58,209 bases of DNA from Winogradskyella sp. (GTDB lineage: Bacteria > Bacteroidota > Bacteroidia > Flavobacteriales > Flavobacteriaceae): assembly GCF_013213975.1 (NCBI RefSeq), contig NZ_JABSST010000006.1, forward strand, positions 1-58,209, in the 5' to 3' direction. The notes beneath the pieces were generated by a model, which saw only the letters and a program-made list of their open reading frames with translations, made no database searches and was not told the origin of the DNA. A program made the translations under genes and the position numbers. Of this stretch, positions 8,177-17,381 are shown piece by piece; the stretch's first letter is position 1; each line of letters starts with the position of its first letter.

Positions 8177-11100
8177 TTAAAAATAGGCCTTCAATTGTAT
8201 CGTTCCTGTATGAATCACTTTTGAGGTTTCGGTTTTTCTACCAAAATAGTTGAGGTTTAAATCTAAAAATTTGGTCAGTTTTTTCTGTGCAAGCAAGCTC
8301 CAAGTAAAATTTTGCCCTGGCTGTAATCCTTCTAATAATTGAAATCCAACAGGTGTATTGGGATTGCCTTCATATTCGTTTTGAAAGAAATTAAACTCAC
8401 CAGTTAGAGCAATTTTTTCTGCTTTATTGTAGGTGAATGAAAACCCATAATTATTTTGTTTTAGAGACTCTAAACTTCCTATTGTATTTTGTTTAGAGGT
8501 GTATTGATAAAAGACATCAAACTGTGCATTCTCACTAAACAAATAAGATAATTTGGGTTGAAACTTTTCTTCTTCAATATTAAAATTTCGATTAGCAAAG
8601 TTCTCACTAAGACTCTCATCCGTTTCAAAGCTTGCCAAGGCATTAGCCAACCAATTAGCTGCAAACTTATGGTTAAAATTCAATTGATGATTAGTTACCT
8701 TGTTTTCTTGAAATCCTATAGACAGGAGATTTCGACTAATATTTGTTAAGAAGGTATACGAAGTAGTATAACTTTGTTTTCCTCTATTATAAAACAACAC
8801 ATTTCTTACACTGTTATTTAATGCCAGCTGATTCTCTTCGTCTTCTTTAAAAGGATTTAGGTTAAAGTTGTTACCATCTCTACGTACTTTTCTATCAATT
8901 AAATAAGATGTCTGATTATAGAAATGTGAGAAAAACTTTTTTGTCTTATTCTCAGACTTACTCCATTGCACAGGATTAATAGTTAAGGTCTGACTCAGTC
9001 TATTTTGATGCGTTCTTATAAAAACTTGGTTAGGCAATAACACACGAATATAATTTCCTTGATCTGCAAACTGAGCGATTTCAAATTCATTAAGTTCTTG
9101 GATACCATTTTCGTTATAATCAATCCAAGTATATGCGCCTTGTCCTGCCTCAACCTCTACATATGTAAAATCTTGTTGTGGTAAGGTTCCTGAATTTGTT
9201 TCAAAACTCGTATTCCAAAGGATGAGATTATTGAATAATTTCTGATTAAAATTCAAACGGCTATTTAAACTTTGTTCGTCTTCTGAAGTATCATCTTCAG
9301 CCTTTAAGTCTCTATAGTTCACAAATAATTGCAGATTAGTAGTTTTATTCTGAATTAATCGCGACTTGAGATAATACGTATTTGATGCATTAACACGCTC
9401 TACTAAATTATTTCTAAGACTATCATTAAATCGTCTAATATAACCTACCTCAGCAAACACTTTTGTACTGTCACCTATACCAACAAAAGCCTCATAAGCA
9501 GAAAATTTTTGACTTAAAGGTGTCAATGAATCTGTTGCAATAACTTTTTGTTCATTGTCCTCCAAAGCCATTTTTGCTCCCGCCCATTTATTTCCTTTTC
9601 CATAAACAATACGATTAAACGATCTTAAAAACGTTGAACGATTTATGGTACTTTCATTATTTAAATAACTTGAATTAGAAAAGATATTAAAGTCACCTAA
9701 ACGTAAATTAGCCATGAGATTATGACGACTTCCGTTAAAATTATTTGCGTAATCTAAATACTCAAAATTATAGTTCGCTGTTCCCTTTTTTGAATGCGAT
9801 AATTGAAGTCCAGATGTTAGTAAAATTTGGTTACCAAAATTAAAATTACCTTGATCGTCTCTATCATCCTCTAAATTCCAATCTCTATTAAATTCCGCTC
9901 TATACAATCGCTGAATAGTTCTAAAATTCTTCTGAAGAAAGTCAATATCAACTAATGCAGACAAATTCCAAAGGCTGTCAGTTTTTATTAATTTCTGATT
10001 CACTCTTAATTTACCTGCAAAACCATCATTATCGTCATCATCAAGGCTAGAAAACAAATTGAGGTCGTTTTTACTACCTGCCAATTCAAAATAAACATCG
10101 GTTTTATCTGAAGGCTTATATTGTCCGTTAAGAACAGCGATTTGCAATCGTTCTGGTGCTATAAGCTGTGTAATAGGTTCATAATTTCCTTGAGGTACTC
10201 CTCCAATTGGTGCCACATATTCAAAAATATTAGATATTGCATTATCATTACTTAATACATAATTCCCTTGATTTGCACCAACTAATGTAAAACGTACACT
10301 AAACAATTCATCTTCTGGGTTCTGAGAAAACACAAAAACTTGTTCTCCATTTATGATATCCTGTCTGTAGAGTATTCTATTTTCTGAAAAAGATTCTTGA
10401 ATTGCCGAAGGTGCCACCATTAAACTTCTGTCGTCTCCTGCATCTGCTAATATTTGAATTTGCTCGGTAGATAAGTTTTGTTGCAAGGGTTGATTCTTTG
10501 CATCACTTTCAGAATACACAGACACATTAAAACGCAATTTCTCAGATGTGTAAGAGCTTCCACCAAAAACTGTAAATCTTGAGTAGTTACGATCACTAAA
10601 TTGATAGTCTACCGTAATTCGCATTTCGGATGTAATAGGATATGTGGAATTAAAAATAATTTCACCAGCATTATAATCAATGATATAATCTCTATTTTCA
10701 CCACGTTCTAATGGTACTCCATTGACATAAACAGTCTCACTTCCAGAAACAATCAATACAAAAAGCTCATTATTTGGACCTCGCAATTTATATGGTCCTT
10801 GATTTCCTTCTTGCGCTGTAAACTGTGTTGTGGTAAACTGTCCTCGCACCAAGGCTCCTGATGCAAATACCGAAGTTTTATCACTGATGTTAGCATTAAC
10901 TAAAAGACCTTGCACGCGTTTAGAAAAATTAGCGAAATAACTACTCGTATTAACCAAATCAATATCACCTGCTCTAATATTCCAGTTATCACTAAACAAT
11001 TCAATAAACACTTGATCAAATTCATCCAGTCGCTGTGAATAACCACTTTCCTGTAAAGGAATATTTGCATCTTGTATAGATGCTCTTAACGACACCTTAT

Positions 11101-11605
11101 CACTTAATCTCCCTGAAATTTGTAAATCAAGTTCACTATTTAAAACTGAATTTTGATTATTACCAATGGTAACACCACGTGAAATACTACCAGACGTAGT
11201 TAATCCATCAAATGGCGTAAAAGCATTACGTCTTGTATTTCGCTGTAACTTGTATAATGCTTCAGATCCCGAGGACGAACGGTCTACAATTACCTTCTCG
11301 TCCAATTGCTTATAAACTTTAGTTAAAAAGTTAGGATACCTTAAATACTCAACCTCTATCGTATCTGTTCGAATACCTTGATTAAATTTTAAAATTGAAG
11401 TTTCAAAATCGATAGTATAACGTGAAGCATCAATGATTTCACCTCCTTTATTTTTAACAATAAATCGCGAAGGGTTTATACTTACTGAGTCAATGATAAT
11501 TGTGTCTTTAACGGCAAGTCGCTTCTTTTTATAATTACTTGTTTTCTCTTGAGCTTCGACCCAAAAAGAAGTAAGTAAAAATAAAAAAAAGAGTAGTCGT
11601 TTCAT
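8177..11605 (-). CDS. Very large outer-membrane beta-barrel protein, unknown
   Basis: 1142 residues. A signal peptide (MKRLLFFLFLLTSFWVEAQ) is followed by a short beta domain and, from ~135, SGSISRGVTIGNNQNSVLN, then a long run of alternating hydrophobic/polar strands typical of a barrel. The protein ends in LKAYF, an aromatic C-terminal residue of the kind the BAM complex recognises. The region around LDLQISGRLSDKVSLRASIQ recalls strand repeats of very large flavobacterial outer-membrane proteins such as SprA, but this is resemblance by eye, not an assignment. No plug domain or TonB box is evident. It is monocistronic, convergent with glyS and divergent from the exonuclease gene (227-base gap, no clear signal seen there). 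Confidence 0.7.
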   Translation of the reverse strand: MKRLLFFLFLLTSFWVEAQEKTSNYKKKRLAVKDTIIIDSVSINPSRFIVKNKGGEIIDASRYTIDFETSILKFNQGIRTDTIEVEYLRYPNFLTKVYKQLDEKVIVDRSSSGSEALYKLQRNTRRNAFTPFDGLTTSGSISRGVTIGNNQNSVLNSELDLQISGRLSDKVSLRASIQDANIPLQESGYSQRLDEFDQVFIELFSDNWNIRAGDIDLVNTSSYFANFSKRVQGLLVNANISDKTSVFASGALVRGQFTTTQFTAQEGNQGPYKLRGPNNELFVLIVSGSETVYVNGVPLERGENRDYIIDYNAGEIIFNSTYPITSEMRITVDYQFSDRNYSRFTVFGGSSYTSEKLRFNVSVYSESDAKNQPLQQNLSTEQIQILADAGDDRSLMVAPSAIQESFSENRILYRQDIINGEQVFVFSQNPEDELFSVRFTLVGANQGNYVLSNDNAISNIFEYVAPIGGVPQGNYEPITQLIAPERLQIAVLNGQYKPSDKTDVYFELAGSKNDLNLFSSLDDDDNDGFAGKLRVNQKLIKTDSLWNLSALVDIDFLQKNFRTIQRLYRAEFNRDWNLEDDRDDQGNFNFGNQILLTSGLQLSHSKKGTANYNFEYLDYANNFNGSRHNLMANLRLGDFNIFSNSSYLNNESTINRSTFLRSFNRIVYGKGNKWAGAKMALEDNEQKVIATDSLTPLSQKFSAYEAFVGIGDSTKVFAEVGYIRRFNDSLRNNLVERVNASNTYYLKSRLIQNKTTNLQLFVNYRDLKAEDDTSEDEQSLNSRLNFNQKLFNNLILWNTSFETNSGTLPQQDFTYVEVEAGQGAYTWIDYNENGIQELNEFEIAQFADQGNYIRVLLPNQVFIRTHQNRLSQTLTINPVQWSKSENKTKKFFSHFYNQTSYLIDRKVRRDGNNFNLNPFKEDEENQLALNNSVRNVLFYNRGKQSYTTSYTFLTNISRNLLSIGFQENKVTNHQLNFNHKFAANWLANALASFETDESLSENFANRNFNIEEEKFQPKLSYLFSENAQFDVFYQYTSKQNTIGSLESLKQNNYGFSFTYNKAEKIALTGEFNFFQNEYEGNPNTPVGFQLLEGLQPGQNFTWSLLAQKKLTKFLDLNLNYFGRKTETSKVIHTGTIQLKAYF

Positions 11606-11832
11606 GTAGAACTATAACTGCTTATCACTGTAATTATTTCATGCCATAACTGAGGTTATTATATTTAGAATTTCCTTATTCAACTTAAAAACAAAGCGTC
11701 ATAATCTTAGAGAAATTGGCTTTCGGTAATTTACTGTTAAAATAGGCTCAAAATAATAGTGTAAAAGTAGGGTATTATTTAATTTAGACGGACAAACCTC
11801 AAAAGGTTCCAACGAAATCCTAAATTAATTAT

Positions 11833-12594
11833 ATGAAAATAGCATCTTACAACGTCAATGGTATAAGAGCTGCCATTAATAAAGGCTTTATAGATTGGTT
11901 AAAAGCAACAAATCCAGATGTGATTTGTTTGCAAGAAATCAAAGCTATGAAGGAACAACTTGACTTAGATTTATTTTCAGAAGCAGGATACGAGTACAAT
12001 TACTGGTTTAGTGCGCAAAAAAAGGGTTATAGCGGAGTTGCTATTTTATGCAGAAAAGAACCTAACCATATAGAATTTGGTACTGGAATAGAATCTATGG
12101 ATTTTGAAGGTCGAAATCTAAGGGTTGACTATGATGCGGTTTCGGTGATGAGTATGTATTTACCTTCTGGCACTAACGATGCAAGACTTGCACATAAGTT
12201 TGAATACATGGATTTAATTCATGACTATTTAAATTCGTTGAGAAGTGAGAAGCCCAATCTTGTGGTTTGTGGAGACTATAATATTTGCCATGAACCTATT
12301 GATATTCATAATCCTAAAATGAAAGGTGTATCTGGTTTTTTGCCAGAAGAACGTGAATGGTTAGGTAATTTTATTGACAGTGGTTTTATAGATAGTTATC
12401 GTTATTTACATCCAGAAAAGCAGGAATTCTCTTGGTGGAGTTATCGCGCTAATGCCAGAGCCAATAACAAAGGTTGGAGATTAGACTACGCCATGGTTAC
12501 AGAACCATTACAAGAAAAAATAAAACGTGGCGTTATACTCACTGAAGCAGTACATAGTGACCACTGCCCTATTTTATTAGAACTCGATTTATAA
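11833..12594 (+). CDS. xth: Exodeoxyribonuclease III / AP endonuclease
   Basis: 253 residues, the usual length. The family landmarks are all visible: MKIASYNVNGIRAA, metal-binding Glu35 in CLQEIK, GDYNICHEPIDIHNP, WWSYRANARANNKGWRLDY, and the terminal SDHCPILLEL with the catalytic His. The enzyme cuts DNA at abasic sites and trims 3' ends during base excision repair. It is 19 bases upstream of the OmpA-type gene and probably co-transcribed. Confidence 0.95.
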   Translation: MKIASYNVNGIRAAINKGFIDWLKATNPDVICLQEIKAMKEQLDLDLFSEAGYEYNYWFSAQKKGYSGVAILCRKEPNHIEFGTGIESMDFEGRNLRVDYDAVSVMSMYLPSGTNDARLAHKFEYMDLIHDYLNSLRSEKPNLVVCGDYNICHEPIDIHNPKMKGVSGFLPEEREWLGNFIDSGFIDSYRYLHPEKQEFSWWSYRANARANNKGWRLDYAMVTEPLQEKIKRGVILTEAVHSDHCPILLELDL

Positions 12595-12613
12595 ACTGAT
12601 TCAACTCAAAACA

Positions 12614-13573
12614 ATGATTAAAAAACTTTTATTAATAGCATTATCATGTGGCATGTTGAGCTCTTGTGTCTCTAAAAAGATTTATACGGATTTAGAGGAC
12701 AAATATGCTAACCTTAAAAAGGAAAACAAAGCTTTATCTGATGAATTAGAGGCCTTGTCTGATCAGAAAAATCAAGCATTGAATAATTTATCGCAACTTA
12801 CAAAAGAGTACGAATCAGCTATAGAAAATTTAAATCAAACAAAATCAGAGTTAGCTGCTACAAAGTCTAATCTGGATAATTTAAAAGCCTCTTACGAAGC
12901 TTTAGAAAAGAATAGCTCAGCTGAAATTACTAAGAATTCTAAAAAGAATAGAGAACTTCTAGCTCAATTAGAAGCAAAAGAACAAGCTTTAGTAGCAGAA
13001 AATGAGCGCCTTGAAAAACTCAAAAGGGAATTAGAAAGTCGCTCTCAACGTGTAGCAGAATTAGAAAATGTAATTGCTGCCAAAGATGCTAACATGCGTG
13101 CTTTAAAAGATGCCATTTCTAAAGCATTAACCAATTTTGAAGGCAAAGGATTAACCGTTGAGCAGCGGAATGGAAAAGTATACGTTTCTATGGAAAACAA
13201 ATTGCTATTTCAATCTGGAAGCTGGTCTGTTGGAACAGAAGGCCGTAAAGCTGTGCAACAATTAGGTAATGTTTTAGCAGAGAATCCAGATATTGCAATT
13301 CTTATTGAAGGTCATACCGATGATGACCCTTATAAAGGAAACGCACATTTAAGCGGTAACTGGGATTTGTCTACAAAACGTGCCACGGCAATAGTTAATA
13401 TTCTTAGAGAAAACGCATCGATTAATCCAGAGAACTTAACAGCCGCAGGACGTGGTGAATATGCACCAGTAGCCAGCAACGATACCGCAGCAGGAAAGGC
13501 TAAAAACAGACGTATTGAGGTTATTCTAACACCAAAACTCGATGAGATTTCAAAATTATTAAATGATATTTAA
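12614..13573 (+). CDS. OmpA-family peptidoglycan-binding lipoprotein with coiled coil
   Basis: 319 residues. Lipobox MLSSC puts the acylated Cys at 18. Residues ~25-165 form a long coiled coil rich in Leu/Glu/Lys (KKENKALSDELEALSDQK), and the C-terminal ~120 residues are an OmpA/MotB domain with IEGHTDDDPYKG, LSTKRATAIVNIL, AAGRGEYAPVASN and AKNRRIEV; Asp and Arg in these bind diaminopimelate of peptidoglycan. The likely role is a rod linking the outer membrane to the cell wall. The last 11 bases overlap the next gene. Confidence 0.9.
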   Translation: MIKKLLLIALSCGMLSSCVSKKIYTDLEDKYANLKKENKALSDELEALSDQKNQALNNLSQLTKEYESAIENLNQTKSELAATKSNLDNLKASYEALEKNSSAEITKNSKKNRELLAQLEAKEQALVAENERLEKLKRELESRSQRVAELENVIAAKDANMRALKDAISKALTNFEGKGLTVEQRNGKVYVSMENKLLFQSGSWSVGTEGRKAVQQLGNVLAENPDIAILIEGHTDDDPYKGNAHLSGNWDLSTKRATAIVNILRENASINPENLTAAGRGEYAPVASNDTAAGKAKNRRIEVILTPKLDEISKLLNDI

Positions 13574-13988
13574 AGTCCTTTGCATATTATGCTTTACCCT
13601 GTCTTTTCTGTGTCCTGCACAAAACACTAAAGATGTTGGTTTTATTAAAAACCAACCTTACCTAAAATATGCAAAACATATTAATTGCGATAGTACTTCA
13701 GGAACGACACTTGAACAGCGAATTTGCTCAAATATAAAACTACAGCGTGTAGATTCGATGATGCTATCAAAGTTCAATCAGATTTTAAGTAAAATTGAGA
13801 ATGATAGTCTAATAAGTGTATTTAAAACACATCAATCTCACTGGGAAGCTGAAAGAAAAAGTATTGGAATGCTTAAATCAGAAGGGTATGAACATAATGC
13901 CGAAGCCATAATGTATATGCATTATATGATACAAGCAACAGAAACAAGAATATTGACTTTAGACATATTATTAGAAGAGCTTTATTAA
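13563..13988 (+). CDS. Secreted protein with LprI-like (DUF1311) domain
   Basis: 141 residues with a signal peptide (MIFKVLCILCFTLSFLCPAQ). The core TLEQRICSNIKLQRVDSMMLSKFNQIL followed by HQSHWEAERK matches the LprI/DUF1311 pattern, in which a Cys near the start of the domain and a conserved Q-x2-W are typical. Some members inhibit lysozyme; whether this one does is unknown. Start overlaps the OmpA lipoprotein gene by 11 bases, suggesting translational coupling and a shared envelope role. Confidence 0.7.
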   Translation: MIFKVLCILCFTLSFLCPAQNTKDVGFIKNQPYLKYAKHINCDSTSGTTLEQRICSNIKLQRVDSMMLSKFNQILSKIENDSLISVFKTHQSHWEAERKSIGMLKSEGYEHNAEAIMYMHYMIQATETRILTLDILLEELY

Positions 13989-14010
13989 AGATAGACCTTA
14001 ACAAAGATTT

Positions 14011-14054
14011 AGACCTTTCGTATTTTTAGAACATGAAAGGTCTTCTTATTTTTG
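14011..14054 (+). terminator. Terminator hairpin running into a promoter element
   Basis: Arms AGACCTTTC (14011-14019) and GAAAGGTCT (14035-14043) with a 15-base loop, followed by T-rich sequence that contains TATTTTTG (14047-14054), a perfect -7 consensus. The hairpin ends the LprI-like gene and the -7 element likely serves tas, whose ATG is 42 bases further on. Confidence 0.6.
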
Positions 14055-14096
14055 CAAATTAGATGAACAAATAACACCTTCCAAAAAGGAATAACT

Positions 14097-15134
14097 ATGA
14101 AATATACAACACTACCACATACTAACATTAAGGTGAGTAAAATATGCTTAGGCACAATGACTTGGGGCAATCAAAACACTCAAGACGAAGGATTTGCTCA
14201 GATGGATATGGCCTTAGACAAAGGTGTAAATTTCTTTGACGTTGCAGAATTATACCCAGTTCCTGCGACAGCAGAAACCTATGCTGATACCGAACGAATT
14301 ATTGGTAACTGGTTCACCAAAACAGGCAATAGAGACAAAGTGGTTTTAGCTACAAAAATTGCAGGTCCTGGAGATTATACAGCACATATAAGAACAACTG
14401 GTTTTAGCAAGGAATCCCTTAACGAAGCCGTTGATAATAGTTTAAAACGATTACAGACCGATTACATAGATCTTTACCAACTGCATTGGCCAGAGCGCCA
14501 AACCAATACTTTTGGTGTTAGAGATTATACGCATAATCCTAATGATGGTTGGGAAGATAATTTCAATGAAATTCTTCATAACCTGGATGAAATCATTAAA
14601 TCTGGTAAAATAAGACAGGTTGGTTTGTCTAATGAAAAGGCTTGGGGAACCATGCGGTACTTAGAGGAATCTAAACAACATAATTTACCGCGAATGATTA
14701 CCATCCAAAATGCATATTCACTTTTATGTAGGCCTTTTGAAGGTGATCTTGCTGAAGTGGCACATCGCGAAAACATTGGATTATTAGCCTACTCACCTAT
14801 GGCTTTTGGAGTCTTATCTGGAAAGTACATTAAGGGTACTGCGGCAGATAATGCACGATTAAAATTATTCCCAAGATTTGCTAGATATAGCAGTGACCAA
14901 GCCACAGAAGCTGCAAAGCGTTATTTAAAAATTGCAGAAGACCATGGTATGACATTAGCACAAATGTCTTTAGCTTTTGTTAATGAGCGACCGTTTCTAA
15001 CGAGTAATATTATTGGCGCCACTAACCTTGCACAATTAGCTGAAAATATTGATAGTATTAATACATCCCTTTCTAAGGAAGTCATGGATGCTATAAATGC
15101 AGTGCATACAGAAATTCCAAATCCTGCACCATAG
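14097..15134 (+). CDS. tas: Aldo/keto reductase of the Tas family
   Basis: 345 residues, a NADP(H)-dependent TIM-barrel reductase. It follows E. coli Tas closely: KVSKICLGTMTWGNQNTQDE, the active-site stretch FFDVAELYPVPATAET with Asp and Tyr, LATKIAGPG with the catalytic Lys, LYQLHWPERQTNTFG, and an ending NPAP. Tas-type enzymes reduce carbonyls; the physiological substrate is not known. AAGGA upstream of the ATG is one of the few weak Shine-Dalgarno-like stretches in the window. It ends at a bidirectional terminator. Confidence 0.9.
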   Translation: MKYTTLPHTNIKVSKICLGTMTWGNQNTQDEGFAQMDMALDKGVNFFDVAELYPVPATAETYADTERIIGNWFTKTGNRDKVVLATKIAGPGDYTAHIRTTGFSKESLNEAVDNSLKRLQTDYIDLYQLHWPERQTNTFGVRDYTHNPNDGWEDNFNEILHNLDEIIKSGKIRQVGLSNEKAWGTMRYLEESKQHNLPRMITIQNAYSLLCRPFEGDLAEVAHRENIGLLAYSPMAFGVLSGKYIKGTAADNARLKLFPRFARYSSDQATEAAKRYLKIAEDHGMTLAQMSLAFVNERPFLTSNIIGATNLAQLAENIDSINTSLSKEVMDAINAVHTEIPNPAP

Positions 15135-15151
15135 GTCATTAAAGCGAATAA

Positions 15152-15186
15152 AAAAAGCCCTTCCTAAATTGGAAGGGCTTTTTTTT
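15152..15186. terminator. Bidirectional terminator between tas and rng
   Basis: Arms AAAAAGCCCTTCC (15152-15164) and GGAAGGGCTTTTT (15171-15183) with a 6-base loop; A-run on one side and T-run on the other, so it can end both convergent genes. Confidence 0.9.
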
Positions 15187-15194
15187 AATAGATA

Positions 15195-16739
15195 TTAATT
15201 GATTTTGTTACCATCTTTGTCAAAGAAATGGTATTCAAGATATGTGTAAGCATCTCTAGGTAAAACTTTTACCCATTTTTTGTGTTCTAAGAACCATTTG
15301 GTTCTTACCGATGGATAACCTTTTGTTAAAAAGGCCGCTATAAAAGGATGCGCATTTAAGGTTATCTTTTTATAGTCTTTCTTAAGAATCCGTTCTAAGT
15401 CTTGCTTAATACGTTGTACAACTTTAATTGGTGCTTCTATTTCGTCACCACCTACAAGATTAGGATTCTCTTCTTTAGTTTTAATTTTGCGCTCTGGCCT
15501 AACGCGTTGTCTGGTAATTTGCACTAAACCAAACTTACTCGGCGGCAAAATTTTGTGCTTTGCTTTGTCGTCTTTCATCTCATCTCTGAGAAAGTTGTAA
15601 AGCTTCTTTCTATTCTCTGCTCTACCCATATCAATAAAATCGATAACAATAATTCCACCCATATCACGTAAACGTAATTGGCGCGCAATTTCGGCAGCAG
15701 AGATTAGATTAACTTCTAAAGCTGTGTCTTCTTGGCTCTTTTCTTTGTTAGAACGGTTACCACTATTAACATCTATTACATGCATAGCTTCTGTGTGTTC
15801 TATAACTAGATAAGCTCCTTTAGCCATAGAAACGGTTTTTCCAAATGAGGTTTTAATTTGGCGTTCGATACCAAACTTTTCAAAAATTGGAACTCCGTTT
15901 TTATAATACTTTACTATAGACTCCTTTTTTGGTGCAATTTGTTGCACATAATCTTTTACTTGGATGTATAATTCTTCATCATCTACTACTATTCCTGAAA
16001 ATGAATCATTAAAAATATCTCTCAAAATAGAGGATGCTTTGTTCATTTCTCCGAGAACTTTTGTAGGATGGTGTGCTTTATACAACTTTTTACACATTGC
16101 GGTCCATCGTCCCAGCAAATTCTGTAAATCACTATCGAGCTCGGCAACTTTCTTGCCCTCAGCTACAGTACGAATAATAACTCCAAATCCTTTAGGTGTG
16201 ATACTCTTTACCAATCGTTTTAAACGATCTTTTTCTTCTTGTGATTCAATTTTCTGAGAAATTGAAATACGATTAGAAAATGGTACTAATACAATGTATC
16301 TACCAGCAATAGACAATTCTGAACTAATGCGTGGTCCTTTAGTAGATATTGGCTCTTTTACTACTTGTACTAATATGGATTGGTTAGATTTTAAGGCATT
16401 TACAATTTTGCCGTGTTTATCTAAATCCTTTTCCATCGGAAAGTCTTTGAGCGTATAATCTCTTAATCTTCCTGTGCTTACACGTTTAATGAATTTTAAA
16501 AGGGAAGGGAGTTTTGGTCCAAGATCATGATAGTGTAAAAAACCATCTTTCTCATAACCAACGTTTACAAACGCGGCATTAAGACCTGGCATAACTTTAC
16601 GAATCTTGGCAATAAATATATCACCTACTGCAAAGTTATTATCCTCTTCATCTTTATGTAATTCAATAAGTTTTCCATCTTTTAATAAGGCAAAATCAAC
16701 AATATCTGAACTCGATCTTACGATTAATTCCTTGTTCAT
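15195..16739 (-). CDS. rng: Ribonuclease E/G family endoribonuclease
   Basis: 514 residues. An S1-type RNA-binding region at ~35-130 (GDIFIAKIRKVMPGLNAAFVNVG) precedes the catalytic domain with Asp323 in VIDVNSGN and Asp367/Asp370 in GGIIVIDFIDMGR, the metal ligands of RNase E/G. It processes rRNA and degrades mRNA. The usual CxxC zinc-link that joins RNase E/G dimers is absent: after RQRVRPE the sequence reads ENPNLVGGDEIEAP and the only Cys in the protein is Cys216. There is no long C-terminal scaffold. It lies downstream of HU and a tiny ribosomal-type gene in the same direction. Confidence 0.92.
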   Translation of the reverse strand: MNKELIVRSSSDIVDFALLKDGKLIELHKDEEDNNFAVGDIFIAKIRKVMPGLNAAFVNVGYEKDGFLHYHDLGPKLPSLLKFIKRVSTGRLRDYTLKDFPMEKDLDKHGKIVNALKSNQSILVQVVKEPISTKGPRISSELSIAGRYIVLVPFSNRISISQKIESQEEKDRLKRLVKSITPKGFGVIIRTVAEGKKVAELDSDLQNLLGRWTAMCKKLYKAHHPTKVLGEMNKASSILRDIFNDSFSGIVVDDEELYIQVKDYVQQIAPKKESIVKYYKNGVPIFEKFGIERQIKTSFGKTVSMAKGAYLVIEHTEAMHVIDVNSGNRSNKEKSQEDTALEVNLISAAEIARQLRLRDMGGIIVIDFIDMGRAENRKKLYNFLRDEMKDDKAKHKILPPSKFGLVQITRQRVRPERKIKTKEENPNLVGGDEIEAPIKVVQRIKQDLERILKKDYKKITLNAHPFIAAFLTKGYPSVRTKWFLEHKKWVKVLPRDAYTYLEYHFFDKDGNKIN

Positions 16740-16753
16740 AATGTTAATTTATA

Positions 16754-16884
16754 TCCCGATAAATATCGAGATGGATTTTACTAAATTATTTGACACAGGA
16801 TTTCCCAAATACATTGGGAATTTCCAACAAACTCAAGTATACTCTATTAAATACACTTAAATTCTATATCAAAGAACGTTCTTT
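16754..16884. repeat. Cluster of short inverted repeats upstream of rng
   Basis: Three dyads lie within 130 bases: TCCCGATA/TATCGAGA (16754-16771, one mismatch), TTCCCAA/TTGGGAA (16802-16820, 5-base loop), and the perfect 14-base palindrome AAAGAACGTTCTTT (16871-16884). They sit between the terminator of the small basic protein and the rng start, so they would be in the rng promoter or leader. Confidence 0.55.
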
Positions 16885-16891
16885 AAAACTG

Positions 16892-16920
16892 AAAAAAGTA
16901 GTCATAAAACTACTTTTTCC
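16892..16920 (-). terminator. Terminator after the 29-residue basic protein
   Basis: Arms AAAAAGTAGT (16893-16902) and ACTACTTTTT (16909-16918) with loop CATAAA; on the minus strand the stem is followed by T-rich sequence. It lies 5-33 bases past the stop of the small gene. Confidence 0.75.
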
Positions 16921-16924
16921 CAGC

Positions 16925-17014
16925 TTATTTCTTTTTGTGACGATTAGCGCGTCTACGTTTCTTACGCTTATGCGTCGCTACCTTGTGTCTTTTTCTCTTT
17001 TTACCACTTGGCAT
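16925..17014 (-). CDS. 29-residue very basic protein, AURKAIP1/COX24-like, probably ribosomal
   Basis: A 29-codon ORF with ATG at 17014, beginning MPSGKKRKRHKVATHKRKK and ending NRHKKK; about two thirds of residues are Lys, Arg or His. This composition and the GKKRKRHK start match the very small AURKAIP1/COX24-like proteins annotated in Bacteroidota, related to small subunit proteins such as mycobacterial bS22 and mitochondrial mS38. A ribosomal place is therefore likely. Whether it corresponds to a named flavobacterial ribosomal protein I cannot decide here. It has its own terminator and lies 37 bases downstream of HU. Confidence 0.8.
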   Translation of the reverse strand: MPSGKKRKRHKVATHKRKKRRRANRHKKK

Positions 17015-17051
17015 AATTAATAATGCTTTTAATTAATATTTTTTTAATGTA

Positions 17052-17342
17052 TTAGTTTACTTCAACATTAGATTTCACACCTTCTAAAAATACTTTAGCT
17101 GGCTTGAAAGCTGGTATGTTGTGAGCTGGAATTTTAATCGTAGTATTCTTTGAAATATTACGACCTGTTTTTTCAGCTCTAGTTTTTATGATAAAACTTC
17201 CGAAACCTCTTAAATAAACATTATCCCCACTTTCTAGAGATGATTTTACTTCTTCCATAAAGGTTTCAACCGTAGCTTGCACATCACCTTTCTCAATTCC
17301 TAATTTATCAGAGATTTTAGCTACTAAATCGGCTTTTGTCAT
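17052..17342 (-). CDS. hup: HU/IHF-family DNA-binding protein
   Basis: I place the start at ATG 17342 (MTKADLVAKISDKLGIEKG), giving 96 residues, because the canonical HU N-terminus begins there and a promoter occupies the sequence further upstream. Landmarks are LRGFGSFIIKTRAEKTGRNISK and the arm IKIPAHNIPAFKPAKVF, whose Pro intercalates into DNA. It is a dimeric nucleoid protein that bends DNA. The promoter is back to back with that of mutY. Confidence 0.93.
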   Translation of the reverse strand: MTKADLVAKISDKLGIEKGDVQATVETFMEEVKSSLESGDNVYLRGFGSFIIKTRAEKTGRNISKNTTIKIPAHNIPAFKPAKVFLEGVKSNVEVN

Positions 17343-17381
17343 TGTTATTAGTTTTAGGGTTACTATAAATTCTAAGGGATG

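Noticed and set aside
15964..16257. 97-codon frame opposite rng
   Set aside because: Antisense shadow of the RNase E/G catalytic domain; Ser/Phe-rich composition typical of such shadows.
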